Source of the DNA: Cupriavidus sp. AU9028
GTDB lineage: Bacteria; Pseudomonadota; Gammaproteobacteria; Burkholderiales; Burkholderiaceae
Assembly: GCF_019795295.1 (NCBI RefSeq)
Contig: NZ_JAIMCG010000009.1
Location: 62,001-126,000 of the forward strand
Direction: 5' to 3'
DNA length: 64,000 nt
The notes beneath the pieces are model-generated. The model had not been told where the DNA came from. It was given only the letters and a program-made list of their open reading frames with translations, and did no database searches. Below are positions 45,751 through 57,900 of this stretch, in pieces; within the stretch, counting starts at the first letter, position 1, and each line of letters opens with the position of its first letter. The position numbers and the translations under genes are program-made.

Positions 45751-47193
45751 ATGAAACTCCGCCTGAAGATCCTGCTGCTCGCGGTCGCGCCGCTGGCCGT
45801 CGCCATGCTGGCGATCGCGCTCACGGTTCGGGACCAGTCCACCGCGCTCGCGCTGCACGAGCGTCAGCTGGTCGAGGCCGCCTATCTGCAGAGCAAGCGG
45901 GCCGAACTGCACCATTACGTCGAACTTGCCCAGAGCGCGATCGCGCCGCTTGTCGCCGCCGGCCGCAATGACGAGGGCGCGCGGCGGGCCGCCATGGAAG
46001 CGCTGGCCCGGCTCGAATATGGCCACGATGGCTACTTCTTCCTCTATGACGTGCACGGCCGCAGCCTGATGCATCTGCGCCAGCCCGAGCTGGTCGGCCA
46101 GGACCTGTGGAATCTGCGCGATTCGACCGGCACGCCGACCATCCAGCGGTTGATGGCCGTGGCGCAGGCAGGCGGCGGCGCCGTCCAATACGAGTGGCGC
46201 AAGCCGTCCAGCGGCAAACCGGCGCCCAAGCTCGGCTATGTCGTGCTGGTGCCGGAGTGGGGATGGATGCTGGGCACCGGGATCTATCTGGACGATGTGG
46301 AAAACACGCTGCGCCAGCTCGACGAGCGTGCGAAGACGGATATTCGCGCCACGCTGGCCTGGATCGGCGTGATTGCCGGCATCAGTCTGTTGCTGGTCTG
46401 CGCGGGTGGCCTCGCCTTGAACATCAGCGAACACCGCGAGGCGGACGCCAAGCTGCGGCAGCTGGCGCAGCGGGTGGTGCAGTCGCAGGAGGAGGAACGC
46501 GTGCGGCTGGCTCGCGAACTGCATGACGGCGTCAGCCAGTTGCTGGTATCGGTCAAGCTGGTGCTGGAGGCGGCAGTGAACCGGCTGGTGCAGGCACCGG
46601 CAGAGGGAGCGGCGGTGGCGCCGGTGCTCGGCATGGCGCTGAACCGGCTGGAGACCGTGTTCGGCGAGGTCCGCCGCGTTGCCCACAATCTGCGCCCGGC
46701 GCTGCTGGACGACCTTGGCCTGCATGCCGCGCTCGAACAGCTCGCGCGCGAGATGCAGGGCGCAAGCGGGCTCGCCATTCGGGTGCGCCGCGAGGGCGAG
46801 CCGCGGCCGCTGCCGGAGGAGGCTGCCACCGCGCTGTACCGCATCGCGCAGGAGGCGCTGACCAATGTCGAGCGCCATGCTTCGGCCCGTCACGTCGACA
46901 TCGTGCTGACCTTCGGCGCTGCCGCCGTGGCACTGCGGGTGCAGGACGACGGGGTTGGCTTCGATGTCGCCCGCATGCAGCAGGATCCCAGCCGCGGCAT
47001 CGGGCTGCGCAACCTGCGCGAACGCGTGGCCATGCTCGGCGGGCGTTTCGATATCGATTCCGGGCCGGCGGGCACTCGACTGGGCGCATCGCTACCATTG
47101 CAGGCGGGCGAACCCACGCCTGGCGACGACGAAACCGCGCGCAGCCAGCCACATGAAGAGGCCCGTAAAACGGTCGGGGAGGCTTCGTCATGA
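45751..47193 (+). CDS. Cache-domain sensor histidine kinase (HisKA_3 type)
   Basis: 480 residues. A first membrane segment at about 5-26, a periplasmic single-cache domain (LEYGHDGYFFLYDVHGRSLMHLRQPELVGQDLWNLRD, LGYVVLVPEWGWMLGTGIYLDDVE), a second segment near 207-228, then a HisKA_3 dimerisation domain with His258 in RLARELHDGVSQLL and an ATPase domain (EALTNVERHASA, DDGVGFDV, GIGLRNLRERV). Cache domains of this sort bind small carboxylates, so the signal may be the substrate of the divergent CstA transporter; this is inference. The stop overlaps the next ATG by four bases (ATGA). Confidence 0.92.
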   Translation: MKLRLKILLLAVAPLAVAMLAIALTVRDQSTALALHERQLVEAAYLQSKRAELHHYVELAQSAIAPLVAAGRNDEGARRAAMEALARLEYGHDGYFFLYDVHGRSLMHLRQPELVGQDLWNLRDSTGTPTIQRLMAVAQAGGGAVQYEWRKPSSGKPAPKLGYVVLVPEWGWMLGTGIYLDDVENTLRQLDERAKTDIRATLAWIGVIAGISLLLVCAGGLALNISEHREADAKLRQLAQRVVQSQEEERVRLARELHDGVSQLLVSVKLVLEAAVNRLVQAPAEGAAVAPVLGMALNRLETVFGEVRRVAHNLRPALLDDLGLHAALEQLAREMQGASGLAIRVRREGEPRPLPEEAATALYRIAQEALTNVERHASARHVDIVLTFGAAAVALRVQDDGVGFDVARMQQDPSRGIGLRNLRERVAMLGGRFDIDSGPAGTRLGASLPLQAGEPTPGDDETARSQPHEEARKTVGEASS

Positions 47194-47867
47194 TCGGCAC
47201 GATGCCGAGCGGCGGACCGGCGCGCGTGCTGCTGGTCGACGATCATGTGCTGGTGCGGGACGGCATCCGCATGCACCTGTCGCTGCAGCCAGGGTTGCAG
47301 GTCGTCGCCGAGGCGGGGGACGGCCAGAGCGCGCTGGACTGGCTCGCAGGCGCGCCGACGCAAACCATGCCGGCGCTGGCCATCACCGACATCGGCATGG
47401 CCGGCATGAGCGGTATCGCCTTCACCGAGGCGCTGCACACGCGCTATCCGGCCATCGCCGTGCTGGTCGTGTCGATGCACGACAACCTGGAGTACGTGCG
47501 GCAGGCGGTCCAGGCGGGCGCGCGCGGCTATGTCTTGAAGGACGCGCCCGCAGGCGAACTGCTGGCGGCCATCGAGGCGGTGCTGGGCGGCCACATGTTC
47601 TTCAGCGCCTCCATCGCCCGGCGCATGGCGCAGGCCGAGGCGTCCCCGCTTGCGCTTGATCCGCTGACGCCGCGCGAACGCGACATCCTCGCCCGCATCG
47701 GCCAGGGCATGGCCAACAAGGAAATCGCCGGCGCGCTCGGGCTGTCGGTACGCACCGTGGAGACGCACCGGCTGAACTTGAAGCGCAAGCTCGGCATCGA
47801 GAGCCGTGCGGCGCTGGTCAAGTATGCGGTGGAGCAGGTGGGGAGCGAGGCGGTGGAAAAGCTCTAG
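47190..47867 (+). CDS. LuxR/NarL family response regulator
   Basis: 225 residues. The receiver domain has LVDDHVLVRDGIR, phosphoacceptor Asp67 in ITDIGMAGMSG and the VLKDAP lysine. The C-terminal LuxR helix-turn-helix is LTPRERDILARIGQGMANKEIAGALGLSVRTVETHRLNLKRKLG. It is translationally coupled to the preceding kinase and almost certainly its partner. Probable targets are the divergent cstA-ybdD genes. Confidence 0.93.
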   Translation: MIGTMPSGGPARVLLVDDHVLVRDGIRMHLSLQPGLQVVAEAGDGQSALDWLAGAPTQTMPALAITDIGMAGMSGIAFTEALHTRYPAIAVLVVSMHDNLEYVRQAVQAGARGYVLKDAPAGELLAAIEAVLGGHMFFSASIARRMAQAEASPLALDPLTPRERDILARIGQGMANKEIAGALGLSVRTVETHRLNLKRKLGIESRAALVKYAVEQVGSEAVEKL

Positions 47868-47942
47868 AAGTGGCAGTTCACGATAGCGATAGTGCGTCGT
47901 CTTCCCTACGCTTCCCGAGCGCTTCCGCTCTCACTTCTGTAG

Positions 47943-48191
47943 CACCAATGTGCTGCATTGAGTCGAACACCAGAGATTGGCCGGCCAGTTGAAGAGGATC
48001 GACGCGAACTGGTGATCGGGCGCGGCACGCGCGGCTACGTTGCGTTGTACCGCTATGTAGAGATCCTCGACACGGTGTACGTGCTGGGATTCGCAGCCAG
48101 AAGGAGTGCGGCTACGGCGATCGCGGGGGTGAAGGGGGCAGTTAGAGCGGCAGTTAGAGCGGCAGTTGGATCGCGCACGTTCACCCGATAA
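47943..48191 (+). pseudogene. ParE/RelE-family toxin remnant
   Basis: The frame CAALSRTPEIGRPVEEDRRELVIGRGTRGYVALYRYVEILDTVYVLGF matches the C-terminal two thirds of ParE toxins. A stop codon (TAG at 47940) removes the N-terminal helices and there is no proper start. The expected IRHQREAGY ending is replaced by ARRSAATA and then by translation of a 12-bp tandem repeat (48137-48169, GGCAGTTAGAGC). No antitoxin gene is adjacent. It is a decayed toxin-antitoxin locus. Confidence 0.65.
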
Positions 48192-48192
48192 A

Positions 48193-48219
48193 AAGCCCTC
48201 GCGCAATGCGAGGGCTTTC
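48193..48219. terminator. Terminator between the ParE remnant and pckG
   Basis: Perfect 11-base stem AAAGCCCTCGC / GCGAGGGCTTT with a five-base loop; A run on the left and T run on the right make it work in both directions. It lies 49 bases after the pckG stop. Confidence 0.88.
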
Positions 48220-48268
48220 TCACTACCGGACCCTGCCATCCCCGCTCTCACGGGAACGGCAGTACCGA

Positions 48269-50125
<1,857 letters not shown>

Positions 50126-50876
50126 CGTGGATACTCCAAAGCGGATAAGGAATTCTTTGGCAAAGCCTGGCCCCCGGTAGCGCAGTACGGCGGATCGGAA
50201 CGGAGCGTGTGCCAGGACCGCAATGCAGTACGGACCACTTCTTTTGGAAGCGGTTCCGGGCATGCGGGAGTCGCGCGTCGTGACCGGTGCGGTCCCATGC
50301 GCCGACTCCGTCGGGTGCGCGCCTCTCGGGCGCGGCCACCCCGTTCGGCCTGGCGTCGCTCGTCCTTGCCTTCGGCCGGACATTGCGACGACCCGCGTAG
50401 CCGTTTCCTGGTACTGCTGGCACATGCCGGAACGTCTGATGCGTTCCTGGCCTACTTCAAGCCCGTCGTCCGGCAGGCAGTCACATCCCGTTACAAGTCC
50501 GCGACGCAGGGCCGGGAATAAATGCCAACGAGGACGTCCGTGGCTGCGCTACAGTGGCGGTTTGCCCCGCAAATTGCGGCGGGGAACCGCCGTCAGGCTT
50601 GTTCCGGCGGCTTCCAGAGCACGGGAGCAGGGCTCGACCGCGAATTGCTGGCGTCGCCGGAGGCGGCAAGGATACCACCGTCGATGCGCTTCGGTTTTTG
50701 CTCTGCAACATCCGCCCACCCTTCCTGGAGCCCCGTTTTTGGCCGGAGAACGGGGGTGCGTGCGCGGCACCGTACGGTCGCCCTTCCCGTCACCCCTTGG
50801 CGGCAACCATACTGGCGGCGCTGGCCCCCGGTCTGTGGGCACGCGAACCAATTAACGTCATGACCTCAACCCGCCC
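50126..50876. other. Divergent non-coding region, pckG / dehydrogenase
   Basis: 751 bases. A long hairpin at 50556-50591 (GGCGGTT...AACCGCC outer arms, CCCCGC/GCGG-GGGG inner arms) could be a structured leader or terminator. The open frames here are rich in Arg, Pro and Cys, lack family character and look like shadow frames. I recognise no RNA gene or mobile element. Confidence 0.4.
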
Positions 50877-51902
50877 ATGAAAATTGCCGTTCTCGACGAC
50901 TACCAGGACGCCGTTCGCAAACTGCCCTGCTTCCGCCTGCTGGAGGGGCACGACGTCAAGATCTTCAACAACACCGTCAAGGGCGTGGGCCAGCTGGCCG
51001 CCCGGCTGTCCGATGTCGAAGCGGTGGTGCTGATCCGCGAGCGCACCCGCATGACCCGCCAGCTGCTGGAGAAGCTGCCGAAGCTGAAGATCATCAGCCA
51101 GACCGGCCGCGTCGGCACCGTTGGCAGCCATATCGACGTCGACGCCTGCACCGACCGCGGCGTGGTGGTGCTCGAAGGGGTCGGCTCGCCGGTGGCGCCG
51201 GCGGAGCTGACCTGGGCGCTGATCATGGCGGCGCAGCGGCGCATTCCGCAGTACGTGGCGAGCCTGAAGCACGGCGCCTGGCAACAGTCGGGGCTGAAGT
51301 CCACCACCATGCCGCCGAACTTCGGCCTCGGCCAGGTGCTGCGCGGCCAGACGCTGGGCATCTGGGGTTACGGCAAGATCGGCCGGCTGGTGGCGGGCTA
51401 CGGCAAGGCCTTTGGCATGTCGGTGCTGGTGTGGGGGCGGGAGGCGTCGCAGCAGGCGGCGCGCGAGGACGGCTTCGCGGTGGCAGAGTCCCGGGAACAG
51501 CTGTTCACGGATAGCGACGTGCTGTCGTTGCACCTGCGCCTGAACGACGAGACGCGGCACCTGGTCAAGCTCGCCGATCTGAGCCGGATGAAGCCCACCG
51601 CCCTCTTCGTCAACACCAGCCGGGCCGAGCTGGTCGAGGAAAACGCCCTGCTGGGCGCGCTGAACCGCGGCCGGCCCGGCATGGCGGCGGTCGACGTGTT
51701 CGAGTCGGAGCCCATCCTGCAGGGCCACGCGCTGCTGCGGATGGAGAACTGCATCTGCACGCCGCACCTGGGCTATGTGGAGCGCGACAGCTACGAGTTG
51801 TACTTCCGTACCGCCTTCCAGAACATCCTCGACGTACTGGCGGGCAAGCACGACAGCGTGGTCAACCCGCGCGCGCTGACGCCGGCGCTGTCGCGCGGAT
51901 AG
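50877..51902 (+). CDS. D-2-hydroxyacid dehydrogenase family protein
   Basis: 341 residues. The NAD-binding motif GQTLGIWGYGKIGRLVAGYGKAFGM is central, preceded by LKIISQTGRVGTVGSHIDVDACTDRGVVVLEG, and the catalytic His/Glu region includes FVNTSRAELVEENALLGAL, AVDVFESEP and CICTPHLGYVERDSYELYF. The HLGY in place of the usual HIGG/HIGW near the catalytic histidine is seen in a subgroup of unknown substrate. It probably reduces a 2-keto acid with NAD(P)H. The C-terminal ALTPALSRG is typical of translation through a common intergenic repeat, so the reading frame may have been extended by one. Confidence 0.9.
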   Translation: MKIAVLDDYQDAVRKLPCFRLLEGHDVKIFNNTVKGVGQLAARLSDVEAVVLIRERTRMTRQLLEKLPKLKIISQTGRVGTVGSHIDVDACTDRGVVVLEGVGSPVAPAELTWALIMAAQRRIPQYVASLKHGAWQQSGLKSTTMPPNFGLGQVLRGQTLGIWGYGKIGRLVAGYGKAFGMSVLVWGREASQQAAREDGFAVAESREQLFTDSDVLSLHLRLNDETRHLVKLADLSRMKPTALFVNTSRAELVEENALLGALNRGRPGMAAVDVFESEPILQGHALLRMENCICTPHLGYVERDSYELYFRTAFQNILDVLAGKHDSVVNPRALTPALSRG

Positions 51903-51946
51903 CAACGGCGGGCGGCCGCCAGGAGAGCGGTCAGCGAGGCGAAGGG

Positions 51947-52066
51947 TCAGACCAGGTCGAGCTGCTCGGAGCGGATTCCAAGGGCTGCGGCAATCTTCTC
52001 CCGGGTCGCCGCATATTGCCATCCCAGTCGAACAGGACCGCGACATTCCCGGGCGGTTCGAGGCAC
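51947..52066 (-). pseudogene. Possible helix-turn-helix protein fragment
   Basis: A 39-codon minus-strand frame with a GTG start ends in WQYAATREKIAAALGIRSEQLDLV. The last part resembles the end of a Cro/C1-type helix-turn-helix domain, but the rest of such a domain is missing. It could be a chance frame in GC-rich DNA; support is weak. Confidence 0.25.
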
Positions 52067-52174
52067 GGCGCGGCCAAAACCGCTACACTGCGGCGACTCC
52101 AGGTGCGCCCCATGGGACCCCGGTCCGACAGGCGCGGCACTCCGGCCTTCTCCCCATTTGCTCTTCGCTTTCCC

Positions 52175-53362
52175 ATGGACCCCAGGCTACTGACGCTTTG
52201 CGTCGGCAATTTCGTGATCGGCACCGGTGCGATGATCGTCACCGGCATGCTGAACGACATTGCCGCCGACTTCGCCATCAGTGCCGCGACCGCGGGCCAG
52301 TTGATCTCCGCCTTCGCGCTGGCCTGCTGCATCGGTGCGCCGCTGTTCGCCACGCTTGGCTCGCGTATCGACCGGCGCCTGCTGCTGGTGGGCTCGCTGG
52401 CGCTGTACGGCGCGCTGCATCTGGCCTGCGCGCTGGCGCCGGAGTTCGGCACGCTGGTCGTGCTGCGCTTCGTCACCGCGATTGGCGCGGCCATCTATAC
52501 CCCGCAGGCGGCCGCCACGCTGCCGCTGCTGGTCGAGCCCGGGCAGCGCGGCCGGGCGATCAGCTTCGTCTTCCTTGGCTGGAGCATTGCCAGCGTGGTC
52601 GGCGTGCCGCTGGGGACCTGGATCGGCAACGGCTTTGGCTGGCGCGTCAGCATGACGGTAGTCGGCATCTTGGCGCTGGGCGTGGCCTGTGCGCTGTGGC
52701 GCGTGTTGCCGCGCGGGCTGATGGTGCAGCCGGTAGGACGGGCCGCCTGGGCCGCGGTGCTGCGGCATACGCCCCTGATGCTGGTGGTGTCGGTGACGAT
52801 GATCTCGTCGGCTGGCATGTTCACGATGTTCACCTATATCGCGCCCATGCTGCGCGATGTGCATGGCATTCAGGGCGCGGGCCTGAGCCTGATGTTCCTC
52901 GCCTATGGCGCCTGCGGCGTGTTCGGCAACCTGCTGGCCGCCTCGCGCATGGACCGGCTCACGCCGGGGCGCGTGGTGCTGATCGCGCTGGGCAGTTCGC
53001 TGGCGGCAATGCTGCTGTGGCCGCTGACCGGGCTGGGCACGCTGGCGCTGGTGCTGGTCTTCATGCTGTGGGGCGTGGGCGGCTTTGCCACCAACAGCGC
53101 GCAGCAGGCGCGGCTGGTGATTCTGGCGCCGGAGCGGGCGGCCGCCTCGATCTCGCTCAATTCCTCGTCGATCTACCTGGGCCAGGCGATTGGCGCCACC
53201 AGTGGTGCGGCGATCTACGCGCTGGCCGGGGTGGATGCACTGCATTGGGGCTCGGCGCTGTGGATCCTGCTGGCGCTGCTGGTGTCGGCCCGCGCCACGC
53301 GGCTGGGACGCCGGTGGTTGCGTGCCGGCCAGCCCTGCGCGCAACCAGCGGGCAGGACGTAA
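52175..53362 (+). CDS. MFS transporter (DHA1-like)
   Basis: 395 residues, twelve predicted membrane segments. The start is the ATG at 52175. Segment 1 reads LTLCVGNFVIGTGAMIVTGML, loop 2-3 has GSRIDRRLLLVGSLALYG, and the motif LVVLRFVTAIGAAIYTPQAAATLPLLVEPGQRGRAISFVFLGWSIASVVGVPLGTWIG covers segments 4-5 with the antiporter-type PLGTWIG. The overall type is that of arabinose or drug efflux proteins (AraJ/YdhP-like). The substrate is unknown. A terminator follows. The gene at 50877 is on the same strand but 272 bases away. Confidence 0.9.
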   Translation: MDPRLLTLCVGNFVIGTGAMIVTGMLNDIAADFAISAATAGQLISAFALACCIGAPLFATLGSRIDRRLLLVGSLALYGALHLACALAPEFGTLVVLRFVTAIGAAIYTPQAAATLPLLVEPGQRGRAISFVFLGWSIASVVGVPLGTWIGNGFGWRVSMTVVGILALGVACALWRVLPRGLMVQPVGRAAWAAVLRHTPLMLVVSVTMISSAGMFTMFTYIAPMLRDVHGIQGAGLSLMFLAYGACGVFGNLLAASRMDRLTPGRVVLIALGSSLAAMLLWPLTGLGTLALVLVFMLWGVGGFATNSAQQARLVILAPERAAASISLNSSSIYLGQAIGATSGAAIYALAGVDALHWGSALWILLALLVSARATRLGRRWLRAGQPCAQPAGRT

Positions 53363-53388
53363 ACGTGAGCGTGGCGCCACAGTGAAGG

Positions 53389-53414
53389 GCCGGTTCCGCG
53401 ACCGGCGCTTTTCC
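53389..53414 (+). terminator. Rho-independent terminator after the MFS gene
   Basis: Six-base stem GCCGGT / ACCGGC (53389-53394, 53401-53406) with loop TCCGCG, followed by GCTTTTCC. Confidence 0.75.
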
Positions 53415-53695
53415 TTTTCTGCTAATGTTTGAGTCCTGATACATAAGCTTGGGCCAACTGCCGTGCGTCCGGCACGCCATCGTTCGCCCGCCGGCTGCCT
53501 GCCGCTGTAATGGTTTGTAATACGTCGGGCCGCCCGAAGTGCCGTGAAATCGGTCCTGGAACGGCCGAGGACGCGGCTGCAGGTTTAAAGTAAGGGCCGC
53601 CGGTCCGCAGCGGCTCACAGAAGCCTCCGGGCACGGCGGGACAACAGGAACGGGGAGCACCACGCAGCAGGCGTGGCGCAGGGCAGAGGGTTCGC
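53415..53695. other. Non-coding region before the RND operon
   Basis: 281 bases (333 with the preceding terminator) that presumably carry the promoter of the efflux operon. I see no regulator gene, no clear inverted operator and no canonical promoter pair. Confidence 0.35.
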
Positions 53696-54937
53696 ATGAA
53701 AACGAAGGGGATCGACCAGGCCAAGGGCTTCGTCGAAAGTCACTGGACGCCGGCGACAGGAACCGGCCGGAGCCGCGTGTCGCCATGGCTGGTGCTGCTT
53801 GTCCTGCTGCTGCTGGCGGGCGGCGCCTGGCTGGCCTGGCGCGCCTGGTTCGCACCGAAGCCCCCGCCCGCCGCGCCCGCCACCATCCCGGTCAGCACGG
53901 CACTGGCCCGCCAGGGCGACGTTCCGCTGCGTATCAGCGTCAACGGCAACGTGACTTCGCTGTCGACGGTCGAGGTGCGGCCCCAGGTGTCCAGCACCGT
54001 GCGCACCGTCCATATCCGCGAGGGTCAGGACGTGCGCCCCGGCGATCTGCTGTTCTCGCTCGACACCCGCATGGACGAGGCCAATCTGGCCCGGGCGCGG
54101 GCGCAACTGCTGCGCGACAAGGCCGATTACGACGACGCGATGCGGGCACTGGCACGCAGCCAGGAACTGCTGGGGCGCAACTTCATTTCGCAAAGCGCGG
54201 TGGACACCGCCAAGGCGCGCGTCGATTCGCTGGCAGCAACCGTGCGCGCCGATCAGGCGGCCATCGAGGCCAGCCAGGTTGCCGTCAGCTACGGCCAGAT
54301 CCGCGCCACGATCGCCGGCCGTACCGGAGTGATCAACGTCTTCCCGGGTTCGCTGGTGCAACCGGGCAGCACGACGCCGATGGTCACGGTGGCGCAGATT
54401 CGTCCGATCGCGGTGACCTTCACCCTGCCCGAGCGGCAGCTGGCCGCGCTGCGCGAGGCGCTGAACGCGGGACCGGTGCCGGTCATGGCGCAGCCGAACG
54501 ACGGCAACCCCGAGCCGGTGCGGGGCCGCATCACCTTCGTGGACAACACCGTCGATCCGCAGTACGGCACCATCCGCGTCAAGGCGCAGTTCGACAACAA
54601 CGAGCAGCGGCTCTGGCCGGGCACCTACGCGCGGGTCGAGGCGGTGGTGCAGACGTTGACCGGCGTGGTGTCGGTGCCGCCGCAGGCGGTGGTGACCGGA
54701 CCCGAGGGCCGCTTCGTCTATGCGGTGGGCGCGGACGGCAAGGTCAAGGCGATGCCGGTGCAGTTGCGCGCGGCAACCGCCGACGCTGCGGTGGTCGAGG
54801 GCGTGCCGGCCGCCACCCGCGTGGTGGTCGAGGGTGTGCAGAACCTGCGCCCGGGCGTGCTGGTGCGGGAAGTGCCCGCCGCGGGAGGAAATGCCGGCGC
54901 CAGCGCCGGCAAGGCCGCTGGCCCCGCCGGACATTGA
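53696..54937 (+). CDS. RND efflux periplasmic adaptor subunit
   Basis: 413 residues. One N-terminal membrane anchor (WLVLLVLLLLAGGAWLAWRAW) is followed by the membrane-fusion-protein order: half lipoyl domain (VEVRPQVSSTVRTVHIREGQDVRPGDLLFSLD), helical hairpin (about 130-215), second lipoyl half (ATIAGRTGVINVFPGSLVQPGST), and beta barrel (ITFVDNTVDPQYGTIRVKAQFDNNEQRLWPGTYARVEAVV). It most resembles the MdtA/MuxA type. It bridges the inner-membrane pump and an outer-membrane channel. It ends four bases before the pump gene. No outer-membrane factor gene is in the operon, so a channel from elsewhere must be used. Confidence 0.94.
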   Translation: MKTKGIDQAKGFVESHWTPATGTGRSRVSPWLVLLVLLLLAGGAWLAWRAWFAPKPPPAAPATIPVSTALARQGDVPLRISVNGNVTSLSTVEVRPQVSSTVRTVHIREGQDVRPGDLLFSLDTRMDEANLARARAQLLRDKADYDDAMRALARSQELLGRNFISQSAVDTAKARVDSLAATVRADQAAIEASQVAVSYGQIRATIAGRTGVINVFPGSLVQPGSTTPMVTVAQIRPIAVTFTLPERQLAALREALNAGPVPVMAQPNDGNPEPVRGRITFVDNTVDPQYGTIRVKAQFDNNEQRLWPGTYARVEAVVQTLTGVVSVPPQAVVTGPEGRFVYAVGADGKVKAMPVQLRAATADAAVVEGVPAATRVVVEGVQNLRPGVLVREVPAAGGNAGASAGKAAGPAGH

Positions 54938-54941
54938 CGCC

Positions 54942-57900
54942 ATGACACTGTCCGAACTTTGCATCCGCCGTCCTGTGATGACGGTGCTGCTTTGCATCGC
55001 GCTGGTGGTAACCGGCATCGTGCTGTACCCGACGATCCCGATCGCGGCGCTGCCCAGCTTCAACTCGCCGGTGATCCAGGTCACCGCTACCCTGCCCGGG
55101 GCCAGCCCGGAAACCATGGCGGCCTCGGTCGCCACGCCGCTGGAGAAGCAGTTCTCCACCATCCCCGGCGTGTCGGTGATCACCTCGGCGAATACGCTGG
55201 GCAATTCGAGCATCACGATCGAATTCAACAGCGACCGCGATATCGACGCGGCAGCGGTGGACGTGCAGTCGGCGCTGTTCCGCGCGCAGCGCCAGCTGCC
55301 CACCGAGATGACGGTGCCGCCGTCCTACCGCAAGGTCAATCCGGCCGACGCGGCGGTGATCCTGCTGGCGATCAACTCGCCGGCGATGAGCCTGGCCGAA
55401 CTCAACGCCTATGGCGACAACCTGATCGCGCCGACCCTGTCGACCCTGCCAGGTGTCGCCCAGGTGCTGATCTACGGCCAGAAGCGTTTCGCGGTGCGGG
55501 TGCGCGCACGGCCTGACGCGCTTGCCGCACGCGGCCTGACGCTGGACGAACTGGCCTCCGCGCTGAACCGGGCCAACGCCAACACGCCGGTCGGCACGCT
55601 GGACGGCCCGCGCCAGATGCTGACGATCCAGGCCAACCGGCAGCTGGCGAACGCCGAGGCGTTCCGGGACATCATCGTGGCCAGCCAGCCCAACGGCGCC
55701 GTGGTGCGGCTGTCGGACGTGGCCGAAGTCGAGGACAGCGTCGAGACGCTGAAGACCGGCAGCTGGCTGAACAACGAGCGCTCCATCGTGCTGGCCGTGC
55801 AGCGTCAGCCGGATGCCAACACGGTCGCCGTGGTCGACGCCATCCGCGCCGAATTGCCGCGCCTGATCCAGCAGATGCCGTCGTCGGTCAGCGTCAACGT
55901 GGTCAACGACCGTTCGCGCTCGGTGCGCGAGTCGATCCACGACGTGCAGTTCACCCTCGCCCTGACCGCGGCGCTGGTGATCATGGTGATCTTCCTGTTC
56001 CTGCGCCGTGCCGCGGCCACGCTGATTCCGACCGTGTCGCTGCCGATCTCGCTGATCGGCACCGTGGCGCTGATGAAGGCGTTCGGCTACAGCCTGGATA
56101 ACGTGTCGCTGCTGGCCATCACGCTGGCGGTGGGGCTGGTGGTCGATGACGCCATCGTGATGCTGGAGAACATCGTCCGGCATATCGAGGAAGGCATGGC
56201 GCCGCTGAAGGCGGCACTGGTCGGCTCGCGCGAGATGGGCTTCACCATCGTGTCGATCTCGGTGTCGCTGGTCGCGGTGTTCATTCCGATCTTCTTCATG
56301 CCGGGGGTGATCGGGCTGCTGTTCCACGAGTTCGCCGCGGTGGTGTCGCTGGCCATCCTGGTCTCGGCGCTGGTGTCGCTGACGCTGATCCCGATGCTGT
56401 GCGCGCGCTATCTGTCCGCGGAGAACGTGCCGGTCGACGAATCGCAGCACGCCTATGGCGATGCGCCCGCGCATGCGGCGTCCCGGCCGGCGCAGAAGCA
56501 GTCGCTGGGCATGCGCTCGACGCAGTGGTTCGAGAACCTGTTCGAGTTCACGCTGCACCGCTATGCGCGCGGGCTGGACTGGTGCCTGGCGCACCGGGGC
56601 GTGGTGCTGGGCATCGCGGCGCTGACCTTCGTGCTGACCGCCGTGCTGTTCGCGGTGATCCCCAAGGGGTTCTTCCCGGAAGAGGATATCGGCCAGATCC
56701 AGGTCAACGCCGAAGGTCCGCAGGACATCTCGTTCGAGGCGATGTCGGAGCGCCTGCGCGATGCCGCGGAGCGGATGCGCCGCAATCCGGCCGTCAAGAG
56801 CGTGGTGGTGTCGATCGGCGGCGGGCCCTCTCCCGCCATCAACACCGGCCGCATGTTCATCGAGCTGCAGCCGCACGGCGAGCGCCCGAAGATGCCGCAG
56901 GTGGTCGAGTCGCTGCGGCGCGATGTCGCCGGCGTTCCCGGCCTGAACGTCTATTTCCGCCCGGTGCAGAACCTGCAGCTGGGCGGCCGTCAGAGCAAGA
57001 GCCGCTACCAGTACACCTTGCAGAGCGTGAAGGCGGCGGACCTGCAGACGGCAGCCGACCGGATGATCGAGAAGATGCGCGCCGACCCGATCTTCCGCGA
57101 CGTGACCAGCGACTCCCAGCAGGCGGGCCTGGAGGCGCAGCTGTCGATCGACCGGGACAAGGCCAACTCGCTCGGCGTGCAGATGCAGGACGTGCGCACC
57201 GCGCTGTACAGCGCGTTCGGCGAGCGGCAGGTGTCGACCATCTACACGCCGCTGGACAGCTACTACGTGATCCTGCAGGCCGCGGAGGTGGACCGGCTCG
57301 ACGAAACCGCCTTCGCCAAGATCTACGTGCGCAGCAACACCGGCCAGCTGGTGCCGCTGTCCGCGTTCGCCACCACCGAGCGGCGTGTCGGGCCGATCGC
57401 GGTCAACCACCAGGGGCAGCTGCCGGCGGTAACGATCTCCTTCAACCTGGCACCCGGCGCGGCGCTGGGCGACGCCTCGGTGAAGATGGAGCAGTTCAAG
57501 CGCGAGACCGCGCTGCCGCAGACCATCTTCACCAATTGGGGGGGCGACGCGGCGGTGTTCCAGTCGTCGCAGGCGACGCAGGTGATCCTGCTGATTGCCG
57601 CGATCGCGGTGATCTACGTGCTGCTGGGCGTGCTGTACGAGAGCTACATCCATCCGCTGACGATTCTCGCGGGCCTGCCCTCTGCCGCGGTCGGCGCGCT
57701 GCTGACGCTGTTCCTCTTCCGCGTCGAGCTGTCCCTGATCGCGATCATCGGCGTGCTGATGCTGATCGGCATCGTCAAGAAGAACGCCATCATGATGATC
57801 GACTTCGCGCTGGCCGCGCAGCGCGAGCAGGGCATGGTGCCGGCACGGGCGATCCGGCAGGCCTGCCTGCTGCGTTTCCGCCCGATCATGATGACCACGC

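Noticed and set aside
50223-50855. 210-codon plus-strand frame between pckG and the dehydrogenase gene
   Set aside because: Arg/Pro/Cys-rich translation without recognisable domain; overlapping frames are equally long on both strands.
51876-51902. ALTPALSRG ending of the dehydrogenase as evidence of a dispersed intergenic repeat
   Set aside because: Only one copy is seen in the window, so I cannot show that it is a repeat; mentioned in the gene entry only.
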